Shown here piece by piece: positions 54,854 to 64,000 of a stretch of DNA of 64,000 nucleotides. The first letter of the stretch is position 1. Every line of letters begins with the position of its first letter. The position numbers and the translations under genes were made by a program. The notes beneath the pieces were generated by a model that ran no database searches, was not told where the DNA came from, and saw only the letters and a list, made by a program, of their open reading frames with translations. This DNA is from Auanema rhodensis (Eukaryota; Nematoda; Chromadorea; Rhabditida; Rhabditidae), in contig OZ059895.1 of the NCBI GenBank assembly GCA_964057225.1, positions 15,057,001 to 15,121,000 of the forward strand, given 5' to 3'.

Positions 54854-56266
54854 GCTTCACATAACCTTCAAACCATATTCTAAAGTCTTTTCTCTTAATC
54901 CTCTTCATCATCCTAATCCTCTGTCTTTTATTTCAGTTATCCACCTCATCGTCATCTTCAACATCTTCCTCAGCATCAGATTCTGCCAGCCCATCATCAC
55001 CAACAGCTACGGCAGCTGGCCCACCAACGTCTAGTCCGATCTCAAGTGCTCCAAGCTTGAAGGACGATGAACCGTATTCTAATGATCGTCTGTCAGCTAT
55101 GTCACGACATCATCCATATATGACTTCAGGTTCGTTTCTAGTTTCTTAGCATCAAATTATCAAAGGAAATGCTGTTTGCTAGTCAAAACTTCCGTCACAA
55201 ACTACCGTATACCACTTGGTGGCCGTGGGTGACGGCGGGGGGAGACACATTCTGATCAATCAGCTGCCACAGCGCATAGACTTCCATATACAGAAAAAAC
55301 TATGATAACTCGTGATAATTAGAGGAAATAAGGTTTTATACTATGCTCTAAGCTTAACGCTTACTATATTACATAGTATTCTTACTTCAAAAGCAATAGT
55401 TGTAGTATATCTTATCAAAATCAATGAAATGACTCGGGTTTATCATGTATATTTAGCTTTAAAACAATGATTCTTTCATAAAAACCTGTTCTTTCTCCAT
55501 GTATTCATTGCTTGATTTGGTAATGTATGAGCCAATTCGTGAGATTCAGTATATTTCATGTCATATTGACACGTGGCAAAATGACAAATGAATCTTGTAA
55601 GATGCTTTTGAGCAGCTAAACATCTCAATAATTATCTTCAATAAGAGCTTGATGACTGAATGAGTGACAGAACTAGATTTATTCAAAATTTTCTTTCTTT
55701 TTCTATGAAAATCTTATAATTCACACCATTCGTGATTATCCATTGAATAGCATTCTGATGTTAGCTTGTCTGCTGAGGCCGTTAGTCAACTAGTCAGTCA
55801 GTCAGTCAGTCAGTCAGTCAGTTGAACAGACAGCTACATTCAGCTTTTTTTGGCTTCATTATCATGCATCTAAACGATTAATCACTTTGAAAATGAACGA
55901 AATCTTCAAATTCAGGAATGAATAAAGTCTGAAAAGCCATGATTCCTTGTGTTTTTCCAGCTACAACCCCCTCTCTCTCTTAAATAAAACTTGACTCATT
56001 AAACTTCCGATGAAGATTCTTCATAGAATCAGAAATTTTCCATTTTTTTCAATTTTCTACTAAAACATCGATCAGCTAGTTAATATAAAAAAAAATTTAT
56101 TTGGGTTACAAATTTTCTCACTACAGCAGTAGCGGTATGCCTTTCTTCTTTTTTTCGTTAAAAGTAGCTGAGAGTCTGTCAGGGTGTGAGTGATCGTAAA
56201 CGATCGTAACACTTTATGACGACTATATAAACATGTTCTTTTACTTATAACATCTCTTTTCAATTC

Positions 56267-56332
<66 letters not shown>

Positions 56333-59300
56333 CTATATATTTCTCCTTAGTTCATTATTTCTATTTGAAATCTTTCATTTCTTATCTCTCTAGACACGCT
56401 CGTCCTCTCATATTTAGTCATCATAGACTTTAGCAAATTTTAATCAGATTGCCTATAATTGGTGTCCCCATTTCTTACCTGATGTCTAACTACCCACCTC
56501 ATTCATACCCTACCGTAACCCGAAAAATCAGAAAACAATTCATATAAATTGCAATTTCTTTTCATAAACATTTCCATGTTATAACTAAAGATGCAATCAG
56601 TTTAATTACAACCTAAAAACCTAACTAAAAGAGAAAAGTAGTAAGAATGTTTCAATCAATTAAAAAAAAATAATTGCAAAAGCTTCCCGTGCTGCTACAA
56701 GCAAGACATGTTGTACACCCCATGCAGACACGTAATTTTGGAAAAAGCAACCATTCATTGCGTATGCAATTAACATAAATGAGCCGTTCTTGTGTGTCAC
56801 GTATATCTCACATGTATGCTAATATTCTCCGTGAAATATTTACGTGACGTGAGTTTATATAGCTATTAAGCGAGTTATAACTGTCTGGAAACATGTCTAT
56901 AAGTCTCATAACATTTTTTTTGGTATTGTTTTCTCTCAAATTTCATTATAAAAATAGCAAATCAACAATTCGTATGAGATATTTAAGTATCTGAATGAGC
57001 ATGAGCAGTAGTAGCAGTAGTAGTAGTACTAGTAGTAGTTTTAGCAGGTTGTAGCCGCCGTCATGGTTGTTATCCAATAATTTTATAAATTATATTTTTA
57101 AATAGATAAAAAAAATACATTTGTAGGATATATATAGCCAATGAGAATCGGTTTATTATTACAAAATACTTAAAAAAAATTTTTTTTTTTAATATTCCTT
57201 CTCTGATGAAGGAAAGGTCGTCATCATTTGTCGTTGCATTATTGTGTGTCTCTCAATTACGTATTATTACCAGTTTATAACTAATTGTTCATCCGAATTA
57301 TATATGCCATACTGCATCTTTAACGTTATTTAATTGACAGGACTTGAGTTGTTATGAGCAGCTAAATGACAGAAAATATGAGATAAATTACTTTAATTCT
57401 CAAAGCCGAATAACTGAATATAATACTTAGCTGGCTTTTACTCATCACAAGGACCGACTTTCAATACTAGCTGTTACTCTCTCTCTCTCTCTCTTACAGC
57501 TTTCTATGACAATCATTGGGTGTGAGTACAGTCTGATCTAGGTGTAGAACACTGAATTCATTGTGCTGATAACGATTGAGCTTGAAATTCGTTGAAGTTG
57601 AGTTATTAAGCTGGATACATCTTCAGTTTGGAACATAATTTGAATACTTTAGTGCTATCGTATGCTCCACTACCTTTCTAAGCAATCGTACATAGCACTG
57701 CATTTCAAGTATGATAATCACTCAACATGTGCTAAGATAGGCAGACATAATCAAACCTAGTATAAGCTTTGCTGCATATTCGCTATAGCTGACTAAGCTT
57801 ACGAGTTGTTTTTACGGCTCTTAATGCTGTATATGGTATGAGAAGCCAGATGTTCCTGAATTTTTCGTTCAATAATACAATTACATATCTATCTATCTAA
57901 TCATTGATGTCGGCTTACATAGCAGTGAAGTAAGTCAATGATCATGCTATGCTCTCCACAATGTACCGCCTAATGAACTTTCACCAGTCATTTGCTATCC
58001 TGAATCCTCCCCCTCATTTTCATAAATGACTCTCCTATCTCTCAAAGCTTATGTGTGTATGATTCCCATAAAGAGAGACAACGAGACAGCTGTTGGCGTT
58101 TTACATGAAATTACCTCCTCATCAACGTCTTAATTCCATATTCCTGCTGTTTCACTTCAGACGTTTCTAAGTAATTTCATGTCAAAATATCCGAATTAAT
58201 TCCCAAAATCCAAAGGCTCCAAACGTGCCAGCAATAACATGACAATGAACTCATTTTCTCTTCCATTTTACAACAAAAAAAATTTATTTTTCAGATCCAC
58301 GTGATGATAGTCAAATCCGTCGATACCGTACAGCCTTTTCCCGTGAACAAATTAATCGATTGGAAAGAGAATTTTCGAAAGAAAACTATGTTTCACGTAA
58401 AACACGTGGTGAACTTGCAGCTGAGCTTAATCTACCTGAAGGAACTATCAAAGTAAGTTTTACAGAAATAATTATTGCTATATAAGCTTTTTGCAAATTT
58501 TCAAGTTTTCATTTAATTATTCAAAAATTTACGTAAAAATGAATATTTGTTACCACCTATCTGCATGAAATGACCTGTGTGTTAGGTTGAGGTTTACGGT
58601 AATGTCTCATAGTGGCTCAGACAAGAGGGAGAGAGGGAGAGAGAGAGAAAGAGAGAGAGTAGAGAAAGAAATCAACCGTAATCTGTGTTCTCTTGCTCTC
58701 TGTAAGTTTGATTAATCTCAAGCTCGAAGCCTAAACATTGAAAAAAAAGTTTAAAACAAACTTCTTCTCGCTCTTCTGTTCTCAAATAAATTTTCTTTGT
58801 TTTTGAACTGAGTAAGTGTAGAATCGTCTTCATATCTTCAATATTTATTATATTATTTTGAATGTTTGTGATACACACATGTTATATGTCACGTCATCTA
58901 TCATAATCTTCATATAACTTGCGGCTTTAGCCTTTTATAGCTACCGTAATCTAACTATTGGTGTAGGAACTTGGGAGGAAGAGAGCAAGAGGCTATAGCT
59001 ATGTTGGCTTGGCTGATGACACAGCACGGGCTTGTCGTTGTCGGCGTTGTCGTCGTCGTCGTCGTCGTTGTTCTCATTTGCCACACCACATATACTCAAA
59101 TACATCATTCAGAGCTGCTTCAAAAGCAATTCTATATAGATACATGTCTCTTATAAAGCTACAGACAGCTTATCCATCGTCATCTGTTTGCTGTTCTTTA
59201 CTTTATATCTTACAATGGGCTCCCGCCATGAAAACTCTTATGCTATAATCAATTTGTCTTCAGGGAATAAGGAGGGGGGGGGGGTGATATACAAGAGCTA

Positions 59301-60100
59301 AAGAAGGAATGATTCCCTGTTTCGGAATGTCTGTCTTCATCTATATCTCTCAATTTGCGCTCTAAATCTCTTTCTCTCTCTCTATCTTTTTCTGTCAAAG
59401 CAACTGAATCAGAGGTCGTTGTCGCTGTCTTTCTCCAGTTCTATTCCCTTTCCTCTCTTCTTCTTTTCTCCCTTCTTCCAACTATCTGAGATGATGAATT
59501 CTTTAGCCTCTTAAATCTATTCTCAATCTATTTCTTCTACTTTACTCTCTTCGAAGAGATTTTTTTCTCTGGGGGAATGCTTTCTCCTAAGCTTCTCATA
59601 TTCAATCTTTCTGTATTTATGAGAGAAAAGCTTAGAACAATAACAATTCTTTAACAATCCCAATGAAACTATAATTCCAAACAAGTTTTTCAAAAAAAAA
59701 AGGAAAAGCCGATGCTCATCTCAACATGCTTCTCATATTTCACGTTTTTTCAGGTTTGGTTCCAAAACCGTCGCATGAAGGATAAGCGCCAGAAGGTTCC
59801 AGCCTTACCATGGCCAGGACTATTCCATCCTCAACTAGCTGCTTATGCTATGCTTGGAGCTGGATCTCCATTCGCTTGTGATATGTGGGCTAAAACAGCA
59901 GCAGCATTCAGCTATCCATCCAGGTAAGCATACTTACATCACAATTCAGCAGAAACATTTGTTATCATTTCAGTCCATTCCTGGCTTCCCGACTTCCAGC
60001 CGGCTTGAGCTTGAGCGATGCCCTGAAAGCAGCAGATGAGGAAAAGCCTGTAAACTTCGCCAGTATGGTAGACTTGACGAGGAATACACAATCTCCATAG
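54385..60100 (+). CDS. vab-7: Even-skipped/Evx-class homeobox transcription factor
   Basis: Five exons give 227 aa: 54385-54420 ([12 protein letters not shown]), 54937-55129, 58295-58452, 59754-59923 and 59974-60100. A Ser/Thr/Pro/Ala-rich N-terminus precedes the homeodomain at residues 84-143 ([59 protein letters not shown]), which is diagnostic of the Eve class. Helix 3 has Gln50 and Asn51. An intron falls between homeodomain positions 46 and 47, a site shared by many homeobox genes. VAB-7/Eve specifies posterior fate and certain motor-neuron identities; the role here is by orthology. The C-terminus ([17 protein letters not shown]) lacks the LFKPY-type Groucho motif of fly Eve. Introns 2 and 3 (3.2 and 1.3 kb) are unusually long. 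Confidence 0.95.
55792..55822. repeat. (CAGT)n microsatellite
   Basis: About 31 bp of GTCA/CAGT tetranucleotide repeat in the homeobox-gene intron. Confidence 0.9.
56270..56330. repeat. (CT)n microsatellite
   Basis: About 61 bp of pure CT in homeobox-gene intron 2. Confidence 0.95.
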
Positions 60101-62046
60101 ATAGCTTTCTTAGAGAATATCCTTTCCTTTCTTCGGCTTTAGATGTATCCGAGAGATTCCTGTCATTTGTCATCAGAAAGAATTCCTACTTCCGTTTTGA
60201 ATCCCCCCTCCACCTCCTTCCCCTTTACAGTTAGTTCCTCATAATCATCATTCATTACCAGCATATTCTGCAAATATTCTATTTTCATCTTCTATAGATA
60301 GTAGATAAGCTGAATCAGATGATTAGAAGCCCCACTTCCGTCAACCTGAAAAACTGAAAAATGCTAGTCTTTATCATTCTGTATCATTCCTTTATTCATA
60401 TAATATATTTTATTTGTTTTATTATTCTTTCTACACATACAGTTTGATCAAAAGAGTCTTCTTAAGTTGCTTTCAAGTTTTATACAACTTTCGCACTTAA
60501 TGTTGCAACTTGCGAATCAAACTTTGCACCTTTTTTATATTTAATATAATTATAAACAATATGCTTGTTATATGAATGCTGCTCTGTTTCTTTTGTGCTA
60601 AATTGAGAATCTCATAATGTGTTATTTCATGTTTTTCCTTTTAAGAAACGTTTTACTCTCTCTCTCTATCTTTATCTCTCTCTCTATCTCTTTCTATAAG
60701 TTCGTTTTCCCGCCCAAAAAAAAGTGTTTTTTCAGTCAATCAATTCAAATATTTTAAAGATTATTGAAACACATAATTATAGATTCTGTGCTAATTTGTA
60801 TATTTGCATTGTAAAATTGTATTAAAATTTAATTTTTTTAATAAAAAATTAATATTTCTATTAAATTTATCTGTTTTTTTAAAACTTACTCATTAAAGTA
60901 AGCATAGAAAAAAACCAGTAAAAACCTGTATAGTTCGGAAGACAGATGACTCATAGATGGTCAAGTTTGGAAATACATGATGATATGCGGTAATCTTCAA
61001 AGTATAGTATAGCTAACTGTATTACCAACGTTCTTAAGCTTAACGCCTTACATTAACAATCCATATATGTATAGTTAAGTATATATACGAATGATGTATG
61101 TATAGTTTTATGTAGACATATTACTTGTAATAGTATAGTAAAACTCAAAAAGACAATGATAGATTGAAATTAATATATCTTAGTATGTCTCTCTGTCTCT
61201 CTCTCTTTAGCTCTCTCTCTCTATTATTTAACTATATACATATAATAAATGAAAATGTCTTCATCAAACTTGCTTCAAAGCTTTTGATGAAGATTTAAAA
61301 CATATGACATGTGTAAATCTTGAAGGTCAAATGTCAAATTATTCCTTTGCTGATGCTATAACTACTTGAAAGATCTTAATCTAATAACATACAAATCCTT
61401 TATAATTTCATATGGATGTTAACTATAATAATAAAAATACATAGTTAATTAATTATATATAAATTAGTTGAAAAAAAAAAGTTTTCTCTCGCCTATCTAC
61501 CAAGTATATGCACTATGTATTATGAATAATAAAAAACAAGAAATCAAACCTTATATTCTTTCTTTTCTTATATATATATATGCTATTAACTATATGTATA
61601 TAGTTAATAAAGAATAAATAAATATAGATATATGTAAAATTACCTTTAATATTTGTTTTCTTCTAGATGGACTAGCTACGGCGAATACAACCGCTCTATT
61701 CAATCTGCCAATTAAAAATGATTCAGCTATTCCGTTGTTATGTCACTCAACTACATCTCACGTCATTTTCACGTCAAATATGTTAATTGACATATAAAAT
61801 TATTAATTATAAATAATAATTGAAGTTATACTTAGTTTTATGTCGCATAATACAACGTATAATTGTTTTTTTCCGGAATTTTTCATTTTTTTTTGTCTTT
61901 TTCGGGAAGATTTCATTCTTTTTTTGTAATTTTTTTCAAATAAACTTTATTTTCCATTTTTTTAGACAAAAAAAGTATTTAGAAAGAAGTAGTTAATTAT
62001 ATGAATTGAGAAAGATAATACTTCATAGCCTTGAAGTAATTCAAAA
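60101..62046. other. 3'UTR and noncoding DNA after the homeobox gene
   Basis: No exon is visible. An AATAAA at 60840-60845 is a possible poly(A) signal but lies 740 nt after the stop; nearer variants may be used. TATAGTTA motifs are frequent from 61000 onward. Confidence 0.5.
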
Positions 62047-62327
62047 TCAGGAATATTAAGCATAAACTGTACATGTATGTTTCACGAGCAATACAACTTC
62101 ACACAGACTGCTTGTAGACCGTTTGGTCCTTTTGAATGAATTATTATCAGGAATATTAAGCATAAACTGTACATGTATGTTTCACGAGCAATACAACTTC
62201 ACACAGACTGCTTGTAGACCGTTTGGTCCTTTTGAATGAATTATTATCAGGAATATTAAGCATAAACTGTACATGTATGTTTCACGAGCAATACAACTTC
62301 ACACAGACTGCTTGTAGACCGTTTGGT
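62047..62327. repeat. 100-bp tandem repeat, about 2.8 identical copies
   Basis: Units begin at 62047, 62147 and 62247 (TCAGGAATATTAAGC...). The period is exactly 100 bp. The first two copies are complete, and the third ends after GTTTGGT at 62327. I see no difference between copies. Confidence 0.95.
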
Positions 62328-64000
62328 AATGACAATTGACATAATAATTAGTATATCTATGTTTGAATTATTATATTATATATGTTTATATGGATAATAT
62401 ATAATATTTGATTAAATTTTATTGCTTAATGTGTCCCCCCGTAGTTTCTCTTCATCATCCACAATTTCCTCTTACACTCTCTCTATCCCTCTCTCTTCTC
62501 TATCTCTATTCAAATGAAAGTGATAATTCATGATGGAACGGTATCACCATCAAGAGGTTCCGTTTTCGCTAAACCTCGTCATTATCTGGAATTATGGAAA
62601 TATTCTCTTTTGAAACTAATATAAGAGATAGTTCATTCCATTCAGCACACACCACTACTCTCCTTTCGAGTTGAGAGAAATTTTGATTTCGTTCTCTCCT
62701 TCTCAGTAAAATACAAGACTTTCACCTTTCTTCCTTTCCTCTTCTTTTCTTTCATTTCCTAATTCTTAATTGAAGTTATCTTCCCAATTTGAATGATCTA
62801 TGAAATCTTAACCTAATCAGGTATTGAATGATGTCTTTCTTGCAATCATCCCCCCCCCCTTTCCACCTCCACTCCCATAATCAAGGAGCTTTCCATTGAA
62901 GTTTCTTTATCTCATTCCATTTCCTTAGAAATGAATTATTATCTTCTTTATTCATTTCTATCTTTTGAAAATCTTATAATTACCAATTTTATTATATAAA
63001 ATATAAAATTATTTTGAAGAAAAAAAAAAGTTTGTGAACGATTTGGGTTTGTTCAGAAGCTTTTCTTATCATGATATCCTATTCTTAATCCCATAATACT
63101 CTACTTTAACTTATATTTTCTATATACAACTATTAACTATATCATATAGTAGATCATCATTACCATTATTTTTTCGATCACAGAGATGATAGATGATGTT
63201 GTAACTGGTCATTTCTCTCTCGAAATCTCTTTAAGAATTATAGTTGGAACTAAGAGTTATCATCATCATTACTTGACTATCATAATCCAAAACTAAATTT
63301 CTCACCCTATGCTGGACATCACTAATCTCATTAGATATCAAGGGAGATCATTCTCTTTCTCTCTCTGTCTCTCTCTCTCTCTCTTCTATGAAAGAGGAAC
63401 TCTTTCTCTCTTTGTTATTTTCAAAACTTATCAGTAGAACTGAGTAAAATCCATATAGGAACTTCAAATCAGAGAAAGAAATGAAAGAAAGATTATGAAT
63501 GTGAAAGAGAAAAAAAGAAAATAGTGGAGGGGGGATATAGCCCGCTGTTCGCTCATTCTCCTAATACAGGTCAAGCATTCATCATCCGTTTTCTATTTCT
63601 CCCCTTATCAAGGCATAATGTTGTTTTCAATTTTCCTTTTTTTTTAACCAAAATACTTAACCAACTACATGTATAGTTAGTTAGTTAGTTATATAACCGT
63701 TAAACCTTATTGATTACTATCTATTTCTCTATTAAGCTATTCTGCTTACTTCATTTGACACCATTTCATTCCATATATCGACAGACATATTCCATCTATG
63801 GTTGGCTTTCATGATTGAAATGATATTCCTTATTCAACAGTACCTTCTATTTCTCTGTCTCTCCCTCTTTCCCTCTCTTTCTTCCTCTTTCCCTCTCAGT
63901 CTCTCTCTCTTTCTTTCTCTTTCCCTCTCTCTCTCTATGACTATTTTAGATAATTTCAACTTTATTTGTGTCTTTTACCTTTCTCCATTATTCTTCTTAA
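62328..64000. other. Noncoding to the window end
   Basis: AT- and pyrimidine-rich DNA with short CT runs (63353-63382, 63840-63938), a C run near 62850 and a GTTA repeat near 63677-63690. No exon was recognised. Confidence 0.55.

Larger units (their letters stand above)
55130..58294 (+). other. Large intron 2 of the homeobox gene
   Basis: A 3,165-nt intron without coding signal. It holds a CAGT tetranucleotide run (about 55792-55822), a long CT array (56270-56330) and an AGT-type triplet run near 57006-57040. Its size in a gene with otherwise modest introns suggests regulatory DNA. Confidence 0.7.

Noticed and set aside
62047-62327. CRISPR-like array
   Set aside because: The 100-bp units are contiguous and identical, with no unique spacers, and the genome is eukaryotic. 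It is a tandem repeat.

Overview
The window looks like nuclear DNA of a nematode. Protein-coding exons are split by many short introns (mostly 43-68 nt) with GTAAGT-like donors and TTTCAG acceptors. Several ATGs sit a few bases after a splice acceptor, as in trans-spliced nematode mRNAs, and noncoding DNA is AT-rich and full of (GA)n/(CT)n arrays. I cannot name the species. Exon models below were built by eye from splice signals, reading-frame phase and family motifs. Each main model closes in frame across all exons.

Layout. 1-24028: about 24 kb with no exon I can defend, dominated by GA/CT microsatellites and long purine- or pyrimidine-rich strands. 24030-30124 (+): a poly(rC)-binding KH protein (447 aa, two KH domains). 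30487-43612 (-): a compact block of four co-directional housekeeping genes, read from high to low coordinates: a SET1-type histone H3K4 methyltransferase, the mitochondrial cobalamin adenosyltransferase MMAB, the NEDD8 E1 subunit NAE1/ULA-1, and a LENG8/THP3-type SAC3 protein. 44447-45060 (-): a small secreted Gly/Tyr/Pro-rich protein. 48107-50833 (+): a 355-aa multipass, serpentine-receptor-like protein. 54385-60100 (+): an even-skipped/VAB-7 homeobox gene with a 3.2 kb intron. 60101-64000: noncoding, with a perfect 100-bp unit repeated about 2.8 times.

The four-gene block lacks the long microsatellites found on both sides. It has minimal introns, and two of its downstream genes (MMAB and NAE1) have a splice acceptor 1-5 nt before the ATG, which suggests polycistronic or trans-spliced expression. 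The chromatin, cobalamin, neddylation and mRNA-export functions have no obvious shared pathway, as is common for nematode operons.

Points most worth a second look: a dispersed 50-60 bp noncoding element (core CGGTTGTGTT) found four times around the KH, receptor and homeobox genes; paired CACGTG boxes at matching 13-bp spacing; an alternative first exon that would give a short, SET-only isoform of SET1; an MMAB splice junction that is either a 20-nt intron or a 44-nt intron with a weak donor; and a frame-shifting 47-nt intron-like cassette in the LENG8 gene.
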